A stretch of DNA of 64,000 bases. Origin: Asterias rubens. Lineage: Eukaryota; Echinodermata; Asteroidea; Forcipulatida; Asteriidae. Below the pieces are notes generated by a model. That model saw only the letters and a list, made by a program, of their open reading frames with translations, was not told the DNA's origin and ran no database searches. This document shows, piece after piece, positions 42,294 to 54,100 of this stretch. The stretch's first letter is position 1. Each line of letters opens with the position of its first letter. Location: positions 8,919,526 through 8,983,525 of the forward strand of contig NC_047083.1 in the NCBI RefSeq assembly GCF_902459465.1, written 5' to 3'. A program made the position numbers and the translations under genes.

Positions 42294-45200
42294 ATGACGA
42301 CTAGGACTTCCAGGAGCCAGAGTACCAGTGAAAGGAACCAACCATTACAGACAGGGTTTGCGTCTTTCCTGACGAATGTGGAAGATGACGGTACTGTAAC
42401 GTATTTTTGGTGAGATCATCCAAATAGACTTTTATCCTGTCCGCTATTTTTTGAGTCAGATTTTTATTGCGCAGAAGAAGGAATTTACTCCCAAAATGGT
42501 AGAAATGCAGGCGTGGAACTGCAAGTAAGCCATGGTCTTCGTTGCCTCCGGTCTTGGCCTTGGTGCTCTTCAAAGTTCCTCATAGACTACGATTTTCCAA
42601 TGATGCCTTTCAGTGCAAAATTTCCTTGCCCTTTCAAAATGTTCAAAGATGAAATTTCTGGCCAGATGCACCCCTAGGATGTGTGTTCGCATTGTGCAAA
42701 GGGTCAAATCTATTTTCTATGAATGAGATTTTATCAAGGATGGGGATCTAGACAGCCTGGGATTGATTTCACAAAGAACGTCGTAATTTAGGACTAATCC
42801 TAGGAGTTATTAAAAACATGAGGCTAGTGCTAAGTTAGGACAAGTAAACTGTACTATCTCAAGATAAAACTAGTCTTTATAACCCCTTTGTGAAATCCAC
42901 CTCTGAGTGATAGGAGGGAGCTGGACCCAATTTCATAAAGCTGTTAAGCAGACAAAACTGCTTAGCAAATTCTTTTTACTGAGCCAAATTTTTACACCTG
43001 TTATTTTTGTTTCCGATTGAAGGCGTGCCCACTCCATCACAGCTCTAATCTGCCTTATTGCATCCCTCCTGTATGTTTCCATTGTTGAAGATCAAACGAA
43101 GGATGTGGAATGGAATGTTAAAAGGTAAGAATTATACTTGAAGGCAGTTCCTTACTACAAGGAACCTTTAGGCCTGCATACTTCACAGAGGCAGCAAATG
43201 CGATTGCCTCCATGCCCTGGCCTTGGTGCCCTTGAAAAGCTCCAGTAGAAGTTTACATTTTCCTATAGGGTGCCCTTAACAATAGAGAAAATGCCTTGTT
43301 TTCAAAAACAAAGCAGGCCTATGTGTTTATATTAGTCATTTAACCTCAATCTTTTATTTAGACTTCACCCAGTCCTTCCTAAACCTTACTTCAAAGTCAC
43401 CAATGGTTGATCCTATAATATTTCAAGTGAGATTAAGTTAAAATGTTCGGACTGTACCACTTCTTGATTACAGGGGTATTGTTGCGTGCATCTTGGTATT
43501 CTGCGTCTTTGGTATGACTCAGGTACGAGATGGCCCCTTCCGGCGCCCTCATCCAGCTCTCTGGAGACTTGTCGTTTGTATGAGTGTTGTCTACGAACTG
43601 TGTCTGGTCTTCTTGCTCTTCCAGGTACGGTTGTAGTCAGTTTTGTAGCCTCTATGGGCAGTGCTGGGCGAGCCTGCCCGGACTCACACTTTTTTGCCCA
43701 GCACTCTGAGCAAAATACATTGTGCCGCCCAGCACAGATTTAAAAAAAGATTTGCCCAATGTGTATTGATCAGAGACACAGCTAATGATAAGAAGGCACA
43801 GAGAAAGAACACAGTCAAAAGGCCATTCAACTATTGCATGGCCCTATACACAAACAGTCTAGAAACCTGGGCCCACATTTTTAAATTACAGTTCTGCAAT
43901 TGCCTAACTTTTGTTTGTATTATCCCCCCCCCCCCTCCACCTTCACTTTAGACGGCTGATGATGCTCGTAAACTCATTGGTTACCTGGACCCAGCATTGG
44001 GGAAACCCCTACCTGAGCAGTCCTACGCAGAGAACTGCAAGATTTATGATCCCGAAGGCCACCCAGATAACCCATGGGTTAACTTATTGGTAAGTTATCC
44101 ACCTTTGTCATGTACCCTGTGTGTTGAATACAGTTGATTAGTTATTCTCGCGGTACAGAAAGGGACCAGACTATTGTACACTCCCAGCCTCAGTTTGGGT
44201 ACCTTGATTTGAATGGGAGATAAACAAAACTGGCCACCTCGGTACCCTGCACATTTGTGGTTTTCAAAACCAAAGCTTTGATACAAATTTCTACTGCAAA
44301 TTTCAAAGGGCGACAAGGTAAAATCCAGGGGCATGGAGGCAATTGCCCTTTTTGCCCCTTTTGCTGTATGATGGAAACATAGAATTCTACTGGAATAATT
44401 AAAAGGGCTCCAAGGCAATGACCTGGTGCATTGAGGCAATTGAACTGAACTTTTTTAATTGCAAATTAGTTTGATGCCTCGCCTTCCATTTTCCCTTATT
44501 TCAATGACAAGATACTTTCTGATATCATTTCATACCAGGACAAAATTGATGTTTTTGTCATCGGGCACCTTCTAGGATGGTACTTCAAGGTAAGTTTTGT
44601 CAACCAACTTTTGGGGTCTAAGTTTGAGCATTTGGTCGTGGAGGTTCCCTTTTACTCTGGCTCCGCTTACTTTGAGCTTATATGAATATTCATGATTACC
44701 ATATCAGATGTTAATGATACGACATTGTAAATTGTCCAAATCATCGGTGTTAAGCGTGACTAAATGGAGGTTCCCTTTTGTTCTGGCCCTACCTACTTTG
44801 AGTTTATGAATATTCACGTTTATTCATCAGATGTTAATGATAAGAAATTGTAAGTTCCAATCATCGGTGTTAAGCATGACTAAATGGAGGTTCCCTTTTT
44901 GTTCTGGCCCTACCTACTTTGAGTTTATGAACATTCATGATTATTCATCAGATGCTAATGATAAGAGATTACTGGGTGTGCTGGGTCATCAGTATTATGT
45001 TTGAGGTGCTGGAGTACTCTCTGGAGCATCAACTGCCGAACTTTGCTGAATGCTGGTGGGATCATGTGAGTAAGAATTGAAAGTTTACCTTGCCTGATAC
45101 CTATCCTCTTCTTGCCACCTGGCACAAGCCTCCACGCTCTTTTTCCATTTCCCTAATACCCCAGTAACACACAGACGCCGCTACTATATGATGGAAAAGT

Positions 45201-47712
45201 GGCCGAAAGCGTGGCCAATCCAATTGTTGTGGGCCAAACATGGGAGGATTTCAATGAGCAGGGTTTGGTCGGGAGGGGATCTCCTAGGTCGGGAAGCTGC
45301 GTTCTCTCCCCTGGCTTGTTATGAACGTGCTCAAAATAAGTGTAGTAGGGCCGTGGCCAAAACTATGTGGGTTGAGATTTCCGTGGTCGTTAAACAAAGC
45401 GTAGCACTGTTGCTTGCTATTTTGAAGTAGAAACAACCGCTCTGTTGGCATTGGTCTAGGGTGTACTAGGTTTTTACTTGCACACTTGTTTACAAAAAGG
45501 TAGAGTTAGCCTGGCATTTGCATTACCATGGAGATTTATATAGCATTCAACGGTCCCAAAAACCAGCGTTGTACATTTTGCCTTTAACCCCTATATTGTT
45601 ATCTTCACAGTGGGTTCTGGATGTCATTATCTGCAATGGTGCCGGTATATGGCTAGGAATGAAAACTCTCAATTACCTGAACATGAAGAAGTACAAATGG
45701 AGTGGTCTGTGGAAAATACCCTCTTATTCGTAAGTAGTTGTCGCCACCTTGGTCTAGTACCCAGTCTACACAAAAAGTGTTGAAACCTAATTCTCATTAC
45801 ACCCAAAAGGAGACCTGACTTCTTTTTGTGTGGACAAGACCGACTAGACTAACCAGAAACCATAGAGCACAGGGAGATTGACTATATGAACCATGCACTG
45901 GAGCATGGTCAACTATGGCCAATTCGACAGCTACATCACAGTCTCTGGTCAAGTGGCTCACCCAAACTTGCTCATAGTTATTAGCTATACGTTGATCAAT
46001 AATATTAATAACAAAAACAATAATTTTCTTGATTTTTCACAGGGGAAAGTTAAAGAGAATTGTTCTTCAGTTCACTCCTTATAGTTGGACCCGATTTGAC
46101 TGGCAACCCACTGCTAATATTACGCGTTGGCTCGCTGTTCTTGGAATTATATCTATGGTAAGGGAAACTCTTTAGAGACCATTATGGAAGTTTTTGAACG
46201 CCGTAACCAGAAAGCTCCATTAAAGGATTTGGTACCATGGTGGTTGGAGCGCTTGGCACCATTCCGAAAGCACTTGGGAAACATTACGAAAAAGAGACAA
46301 ACGTGAGGATCCTGAGAAAAACCCTTGAGATCTAAGGCTTAGGAGACGTTGCCTGTCTCGAAAAGTTACCTGCTCAAAGGAAAATGTTATATTTCTTTTG
46401 CTTACTGTGATTAGATGAAATAGTATTCTGATTTAATAGATGGAAATTTGCATCGGTATAAAGATAAGATCATTTCGCGTTTACCCATGTACACCGATGT
46501 GTGTAGCACCAGTACTTTTCCTGAGCTTTATGAAAGAAATCACTGCATGCTACTCGGCTGGGATTCAAACCCACGACCTTTGGATTTCTAGAGCAGTGTC
46601 TTACCAAATAGACCACCGTTCTGAGATTACCCAATAGCTTGACGCAGTTTGAATCCTATATTTAGCAGCGGGTACCGCAATTATCTGACTTCTTAATTTT
46701 CTTACCTGATCTTCACAGTATCTCTTAGCGGAGTTGAACACATTCTATCTCAAGTTCATCCTATGGATTCCGCCTCCTCACATGCTGAACTGGCTCCGAC
46801 TGGTCCTCTACGTCCTTGTAGGGTCCTGTGCGCTCCGAGAAACCTTCCAATACATGAGTGATCCGTAAGTCAAGATTTTAACCAGCCATGCTACCATTAG
46901 GCTGGTCCCCTGTCCTTATCTGCAAGGATAACCTGACTTTATCCGCAAAGATAAAGACAGGTACTGGTTTTACACAACCAGTGATTTCATTGAATACAAT
47001 GATTTCATTGGATAATCTTGCAGTGACTTTTGCTGTCCATAATGCCTAATTCTTCAGATGGGACATAAAATTGTTGGTCCAGTGTGTTGTGAACACACGT
47101 GAAAGAACCCACTGCACTTATTGAAAACAGAAGGAGTTCCTGGTTTGATTGGCTGCTTATTGCGCTAGGCACCTTGTAAACATGATTCTATGTAAAAGGA
47201 GTGGGTCTCAAAGATCAATGTTGCCCCACATAATAGCTTGCAGGTAAATACTGACGGTGAAGTTCCTTAAGCGTCACTGAGTGACGGATAAGCGCACTTT
47301 TTATGAAGCCATCAATATTATTATTATTCTCTTCATGAACAGTGACTGCAAGCAATTTGGCCAGCAGTCTTGGGTCACGAGCGCCATTGTCTTCACTGAG
47401 CTTCTAATTGCCATCAAGTTCGACCTCCCTCTCCTCCTGAAGCCGTTTCCCCGGTACATCGCCATTGGCTGGCTCCTTGGCCTCATCGCAATCATCACCT
47501 GGACCGTCTGGAACTTCTGTATCCACCGGGTATCCTTTCGTTTCTGGCGATGGACGATAGCGAAACCAAAGACTACCATGGATGAGGATCCGAGGCTCGC
47601 TGCAGAAACAGATGATGAAGAGGTTGACTCAAATGGTGATGGGCAGTCCGCTGAAACGGACTCGTCTGGTCCTATGACGAGGTATCGATCACAACGCCGC
47701 GACGTATCATAG
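42294..47712 (+). CDS. ptdss2: Phosphatidylserine synthase 2 ortholog, ten exons
   Basis: Exons: 42294-42409, 43023-43124, 43474-43624, 43952-44089, 44539-44589, 44952-45065, 45611-45729, 46043-46157, 46719-46864, 47343-47712; 1422 nt, 473 residues, phases consistent. The enzyme exchanges the head group of phosphatidylethanolamine for serine in ER and mitochondria-associated membranes. The sequence follows human PTDSS2 through its length: [113 protein letters not shown], VDxxxCNGxGI-type [56 protein letters not shown]. Eight or more hydrophobic segments are visible. The C-terminal tail is acidic and Ser-rich (about residues 420-473). PTDSS2 is preferred over PTDSS1 because of the N-terminal DDGT..FWRAH and the [11 protein letters not shown] block. 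Confidence 0.95.
42768..42900. mobile_element. Repeat family R7 copy in PTDSS2 intron 1
   Basis: GATTTCACAAAGAACGTCGT at the left and ACCCCTTTGTGAAATCCACC at the right; inside, AGGACTAATCCTAGG and TAAGTTAGGACAAGTA. An R6 fragment (CCCAATTTCATAAAGCTGTT) follows at 42928. Confidence 0.75.
44641..44970 (+). repeat. Threefold tandem repeat spanning the PTDSS2 exon 6 acceptor
   Basis: Units start at GAGGTTCCCTTTT near 44641, 44767 and 44887 (periods 126 and 120 bp). Each runs through CTACCTACTTTGAGTTTATG, then ATTCATCAG, then ATGxTAATGATAAGA. The third copy is the true end of intron 5 and start of exon 6 (44952). Copies one and two have acceptor-like CAG at 44705-44707 and 44828-44830, followed by the exon's first 15 or so bases, and break off 19 nt in at GTAAAT and GTAAGT. 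Confidence 0.9.
46895..47340 (+). mobile_element. SINE body abutting PTDSS2 exon 10
   Basis: ATTCTTCAGATGGGACATAA, GGTCCAGTGTGTTGTGAACA, CACCTTGTAAACATGATTCT, ATGTAAAAGGAGTGGGTCTC and GCGTCACTGAGTGACGGATA match the body of the SINE at 54855-55180. Its ATTATTATTATT tail (47312-47327) ends about 15 bp before the splice acceptor of exon 10, so the retroposon tail now forms the upstream part of that acceptor region. Confidence 0.8.
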
Positions 47713-48079
47713 GGTTTACAAAACATGACTCCATGCCCCAATTTCATACACATGCTTAGCACAAAACACTACTTAATACAGGCTTTATGAAATTGGGCCA
47801 AGTCCTTGTGCTAACTTTTTTGTTATGAACCTAGTCCTATGTAAACCTAGTCCTATGGGCTTGGCAGCTGTGCATTTGACTAGCCGGTATAGCAAAAAGC
47901 ACTACTTACCAGAGCCCAAATTCATAAAGCTGTATAGCAGAAAATTCTGCTTAGCAAATTTCTTGGCTAAGCAAGAAATGTCCGGAGTACCAGTCACAGC
48001 AATGGTAACTGTATATTGTTCTGGTGTATGGTTATAACCAAATTTTTGCTACGCCAATTTTTTTGTGCGCTCACTGCAG

Positions 48080-48174
48080 ATACGAATGATGATGGTAAAG
48101 AGATTGAAATTAACAATGCTAAAAACGACTCGTCTATGTTGAGGTATCGATCACAACGCCCTGATTTAACCTAG
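48080..48174 (+). pseudogene. Second copy of the PTDSS2 C-terminal coding segment
   Basis: A strong 3' splice site (TTTTTTTGTGCGCTCACTGCAG) ends at 48079. The open frame after it reads TNDDGKEI, NNAKNDSS, MLRYRSQRPDLT and stops at TAG 48172-48174. The true last exon ends ETDDEE ... [16 protein letters not shown]. The copies share GAGGTATCGATCACAACGCC exactly and the layout of the acidic region. It could be an alternative terminal exon: a GTGATG donor after 47635 would join it in frame. It could equally be a dead duplicate in the 3' untranslated region. Both remain open. Confidence 0.65.
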
Positions 48175-48199
48175 GGTCTACTTTTTTTTATTGCGTCTT

Positions 48200-49060
48200 C
48201 ATGAATGAAGTCTTTCTAAGATTCAGCTAACAAATGGAAGAATATGTTATTGTATGTTGATGTCAAAAGTGTGTTTAAATTTGCTTTTCAATTATCCGAA
48301 ACAGGTGCAATTCATTCGACTCCCGAGATTCATTGGAAAAAATGAACAACGAAATATGAGTACTAAACTTTTTATCAAACCAAAAATGTGTTTATGTAGC
48401 AGTGTTTACATATAATCATGTAAAAAAAATGTTTTTATGTTTTTTTTTGTCTGTTTCCAATTCATTGCCAATTATCATGACACTGACCGTGCAGTAGTGC
48501 ACTTTAAATTTGAGAAAATCACTGTTTTTAAAAATATTCTGTCTTTTTTAAAAATCGGGACTAAGGCAAAGACCAGGTAGTCTTGGTCCACAAAGACCAG
48601 GGTAGTCTTGGCTCAAGACGTTACTATCTCATAGTCGGAGTGAGCTTTTCATTATGAATTCTTTGCGGCTGAAGCTAGAAATCAAACCAATGATAGTGAC
48701 GCTCTCTGTTGTTTGAATTTATCCATGCCAAGGTCTTGGTCTTTGAACCATTACTAAGACCAGGGCCTACCACTACCTCAGTAGACTTGATGACAAGTCG
48801 TTAGGCGCTGCCTATTTGTCCGCCGTTCATGCAACAGTCACAGTGCGATTATACACATGCAACGGTCGTAGGTAGCGCGTGGCGACCGACTCGCACACAC
48901 ATACTGAGATTGAGGGTGAGTGTACCGTACCCGTAGCTACACCGCGCTGCGCTTAACAATTACCGTCTTGACTTCAAGACTACTACCTCAGGGAAATTCC
49001 AGGGTTTGTTTGAAGCAGCCACTGGACCCACTGGCTAGATTAGTGATATATAAGATGTTA
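48200..49060. other. PTDSS2 downstream region with a degenerate repeat
   Basis: No further gene is visible. GACCAGGTAGTCTTGGTCCA near 48572 and AAGGTCTTGGTCTTTGAACC near 48730 are partly inverse and may be the ends of another short element. 48790-48960 is CG-richer without open frames. Confidence 0.4.
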
Positions 49061-49074
49061 AATTTGCATCAGGG

Positions 49075-49385
49075 ATAAAGGATAATAATTTTAGTTTTTT
49101 ACCCATACACTGATGTGTGTTAGCACTGTATACTCAGTACTTTCCCCCTTGTACCCGCTGCTAAAACATAGGATTCGAACTGCCTCTAGCTACCGGGCTA
49201 CCTCGGTAGTCTAGTTGGTAAGACACTGCCCGAGAACTGCAAGGGTCGTGGGTTTGAATCCCACCCGAGTAATATGCGTGTGATGTTTATTTTCACAGGG
49301 CTCGGGGAAGTACCAAGTATACAGTGCGAACACTGGGTAAAAACCTGGTGTATAGGTAAAAACCAAAATTAATATTCTATGTTAG
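49075..49385 (+). mobile_element. tRNA-containing composite repeat with inverted outer arms
   Basis: The centre (about 49200-49270) is tRNA-like: GGTAGTCTAGTTGGTAAGAC (box A) and a perfect T arm GTGGGTTTGAATCCCAC. The outer parts are inverse repeats: TTTACCCATACACTGATGTG with AGCACTGTATACTCAGTACT at the left, and AGTACCAAGTATACAGTGCG with GTGTATAGGTAAAAACC at the right. Related left arms occur at 46480-46510 and 54770-54850. It has the organisation of a SINE flanked by, or captured within, an inverted-repeat element. Confidence 0.65.
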
Positions 49386-49389
49386 GGAT

Positions 49390-50930
49390 GTTTGAAGCTT
49401 TACATGTTGTGAATAATAAGAATAAACTATAAAAACTTATGGGAACAACCATGTAACAGTTCTGTTGTGAAGGAGTGTTGGCTCAGAAAAAAACCAGTTT
49501 GGTCTCCACATTTCGAATAGTACATTCTCTGCTGGTATTCTTTTCTTCTGAAGACCAGAAGAGTATACTGATCGAAACATCGAGACCAAACTGGCTCTTT
49601 TCAGTGAGCCTGCACTCCTTCAAAAGATATTGATTACATGGCTGTACCCACAAGTTTACTATTATTTATAGTTTGTTCTTAAGGCCAGAGTCAACTAACT
49701 AATAGCATTATAGCATTATATTGATATAAAAAAAAATCAATTATGAAAACTTTAACAGTTTTGAGGTTTGTTTCTTATACTTTTGTAACGTGTATTTATC
49801 TCTGCATTGCATTCTATTAAATATAACAGTGAAAATTACATCCGTCCATAAGAAACAAAAGTATTGAAAGAAAAACCATGAATTTCTTCGCTTAGCAGTA
49901 TTGAAGTACAGCCTGTAACTGTTAGCGTTGGAAATCGCATCAGATTAGTTTTTGCGTGAACTGTGAACCTAACAGAAACAAATAGTATCCATAAGGCATT
50001 TTGTTTTAATTCTGATATAAGGTTTGTTAAAATCTCTTTTTCTTGTTTTGGAAATCTCTCTTTTTAGTGTGGGAAAAGGTCACAAATGTTGAATTGTATT
50101 CAATGAAAGAAAAAAATGGCCTTTGAAAGGATTTGTGTTTGTTTGTTTGACTGGATCTAATCATTTGTGAACTTCTGTTGTTAAGTTATTGCCATATACA
50201 TGTACATCTGGTACATCTTGTTTCTAAGTGGGGTAATTCAGCTTTTCCCAAGAATATGCTAATTACAGATATGCATGCTTATGGATGGCATGGGTTTTAG
50301 TGTTGTAGAATAGGCAAGCCTACAAACGCTAGTAAATTGACAAAATGTCTAGTGAGAAGTTTATTCAAACTAGCATCAGAAACATAATAAATATACTGAG
50401 CTAATTCACATTGGGGATTTATGTATTGTATGATTTGATGAGTTATTGGTAATAAAAAATGTTTACTTTCAGTCAATTGCTTTTTTAAAATTATTTCTTT
50501 GTTTTGTGTCCTTTACATGTTGCTTATGGAAAATGGAGATACTAAAATGCCATAAACAAGTATCCATTAAGAAATACTATTGTGAATTCATGCAATTTTT
50601 GTAAGTTTTCAATTCAGGAAAAACATGCAAATTTATTCGGGACTATTCCACTTTAGGACTGGGGGAGACGCCACCAATCTGAGGTTCTTTTTTTCTTTAA
50701 TTAGCGAACATTCCTTTTCCCCTCCCTTCATATAGTTTTTGATAAAAGTTTTGAATAATGGAATAATCTCATGTTCCCTTTGAAAATATTTTGGTGGCAA
50801 TTTCACTTTCTTTATTATTATTTTACAATAACAACGATTTGTTAATCTAAGATCATTAACAGAAATAAACCATGCACACAATGTAGGCCTACATCTTAAA
50901 TAAATTCAATTTTCGCGCTTGACCCTCTTT
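49390..50930. other. AT-rich intergenic DNA between PTDSS2 and UBE2M
   Basis: An inverted pair around AGACCAAACTGG/CCAGTTTGGTCT (49493-49594) is present. No exon or RNA gene is recognised. Confidence 0.45.
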
Positions 50931-51147
50931 TTATAATTAATGTCTCCGTCCACAAAAATGGACTCGCCCGTCTCATAACGAGGCTATGACATAGAGGTCG
51001 CCATGATTAGAGAAAAAACGCAGACTGTCGAAATTCCTCACAGATCCGTAACAGAACATCGGTTAAAATTATCATTTTCTCTAAACTGAATGGGCAATTT
51101 TTAGTTCTACTGATAGAGGGAGGATCCCAGATCAACACAAATGCACA

Positions 51148-54100
51148 ATGCTTAAGTTATTTTCCTTAAAACAGGAGAAAAGGGACGGCGAGGCGGCCGG
51201 AAAAAAATCAGGAGTTAACCAGAAAAGAGCCTCCGCAGCACAGTTACGATGCATGAAAGGTGAATTAACGTAAACGTAGTGTACAAATTAGTGTTTGACA
51301 TAAAACGAGAAATGTTGACATTTTGTGTTTATTTATGACGTGAAACTATGACTAATGTGCAAAGTATTGGGATTTGTTTTAGGCGTTGTGGGTTGTTAAC
51401 ATCTAAACCTAAAGACGAACAAACCTAGAAAATAAATATTCATAAAATCCTTCTGCAGGAACTTGGATTGGAAGTTGGATTGGAATGGGAAGAACATTTC
51501 ATGAACTTTTATTTTCTTTTTAAAATTGTAAATAAAGTGTTGCATTCCATTTGTTGTTGTCTTTTCCTATATGATCTGCATGGATGTGTTGGATTCAGTT
51601 AACTTTTTAAATTGTTTTTGTGTTTTTATTGGCACTTACTCTTCTTTGATTCGTATCATTTGATTATAATTTGAATAATTTTTTATATCGCTAGCTTATA
51701 TAGGCCTAATTTTAGTATTTTGTTATTGATGATTAAATAATAATTTCTTTGATTTATAATATTCAATTTATTTAACGATAACATTCTGAATCTGAAATCC
51801 ATCAAGCATCAATACATGCATTCTGATTTTCATTGATGTTGGTGTTTAGTGTCTCCTGCCACTTTTTTTAACCTGATCCATTTTGAAGTTACTGAAAATA
51901 CTAAATACAATACAATTTTCGTTCTTTGTTTTGGTTTTTCTATATTTATTGTTTGTAAGTGTGCATTACATTTTTTCAGTCATGTCGTCAGTACTAAAAT
52001 CAAACAGTCAATCATGAGTCACCCTGACAGATAATCCAGAAAGATTTACCGTATCCTGCCACCACTTCTACCAAAAGGAACAACTCATTTGAGTAAATTA
52101 GATACAAATTTCATATTTAATGAAAAAACTGGTGGCAGGATACGGATATTTTTCTGATTATAATCCAGTCTGATTTGTCTTACTTGCTTTCTTCTAATCA
52201 GGACTTTTGATGTTGACCTTTTTTTCCAGATATAAGTGAACTAAACCTACCGAAAACCTGCCAGATAGAATACCCCGATCCTGACGACATACTCAACTTT
52301 AAACTTGTTATCACACCAGACGAGGTAAAGTTGTTGGGTAACTCCTCACTAATCAACCCAAACCCTGGTTAAAGTCCAATATTTGGCTGTTGAGTTATTG
52401 AATTGTATGGTGCTGGACCTATGTGTAGGACTGACTCTAGTAAATTGACTCTATGCTTTACATAAGATCAGGGACTAATTTCATAGAGCTGCTAAGCACA
52501 AACATTTGCTTAGCATGAAATTTTTGCCTTGATAAGAACAGGATTTCCAACCAAATTTCAACGTGATTTTCAGGATTTAAGCGAACAACGGCTGAGTACC
52601 AGTAACAACCAATGCAACATATGGAAATTTGGTTGGTAATCCTGTTTTCATCAGGGAAGAAATTTTATGCTAAGCAAATTATCATGCTTAGCAGGGCTAT
52701 GAAATTGGACCCTGGTATACCACCATTACCAGAGTTCAACAGCTTATGTGTTAAATTAAATGGTGTTGTGAGTTTGTTAGAGTGAGCATGTTTTTTTTTT
52801 CGTTTATTAGAAACTACTCAAGTGAGTTAAGGTTAAATGGTTGTTTGAATTCTCTTCTTTTGCCTCCTTTTCATTTCCTCACAACTTGTTTTGAATGTTT
52901 CCCAATTTCAGGGTTTCTACAAAAATGGGAGGTTCTATTTCAGTTTTAAGGTAAGTTCAACTTGTAATGCACTCTGATGGAGGGGTTCCCCTTGTGTCAA
53001 AGTTACTATAAACTACCTCTTTCTCAAAAGCTATGTTACTTCAGAGGGAGGTAGTTTCTCACAATGTTTTATACTATCAACAGCTCTCTGTTGCTCATTA
53101 CCAAGTAAGTTTTTATGCAGGTATGTCTTTTTAGTAATTACCAAGATTTTCATGAAATGAGTTTAAGTTTTCCTTATAATTCTTTCCCATCGCAGATTGG
53201 CCAGGGTTACCCTCACGACGCACCAAAGGTCAAATGTGAAACAATGGTCTACCATCCCAACATTGACCTCGAAGGAAATGTCTGTTTAAATATATTAAGG
53301 TAAGAAATAGACTTGTATCATGCTTCTGCCAGATTTTATCTAGGAGAGCTGAATGCACGAAGCCAATCAGTGACTTCAAGGCCGTGTCCCAAACAGCGAC
53401 TATGGCTTAGCGCGTGTCTGCCTGTTCTTTAACACTGGCAAACGCGCTGATCTAGCCGTAGCTGTAGCCGAAGTCGCCCATTTCGGACATGGCCTAAAAT
53501 TAAAGTGTTTTACGGTCATCAGTTATTGCATATTCTGCATTATACAAGTTTATGATTGTATTGCCCTCTTTGTTGGGTTCCCTGCTCACATATTGACAGT
53601 TCTTCTCATTCTAATTTAAGGGATCAGAATACATTTTTCCTTTCAGCCATGAAATTTTTCCCTGTTGAATTGTGTTCAATGTGCATGAAGTTTCATGTTG
53701 TATTAATGTGTTATTGATATTGCCATCTTTGTAATTGTGTAAATCTGTCACCTTTTTACATTTTGCATCCATGTATATTTTCCTGTGTAATTTGACCTTT
53801 GTTCGCCCCTTTGGAATTTTTTCATCCTGGTGTTCCTGGTTGTTGAAGCGCCTTGAGCATCACTATATGAGCACTGTATAAGAATAAACAGTTATTATTA
53901 TTGTTTGTTTGTTATGGAATAAACCATTAATGACTTTTGGCTGTACTGTAGGAGCCATGTAAGCTTCTAATTGTGACACAATGCAACAAAGTGCGGTATT
54001 TGAGTTGATTGCTCAATGAAATAAATGACAACCTCTACTAACTGTTGCATTGGTATTTTGTTGTGTGTATAACTTGGCAGGCTTAGCGAGGAAATACTTA

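Noticed and set aside
42540-42660. Extra PTDSS2 exon in intron 1
   Set aside because: The segment is an R8 repeat seen at ten or more places in the window.
43486-43743. Open + frame overlapping PTDSS2 exon 3
   Set aside because: A shadow frame; the conserved PTDSS2 frame accounts for the sequence.
47301-47762. 153-codon minus-strand frame opposite PTDSS2 exon 10
   Set aside because: Mirror of a real coding exon; no independent support.
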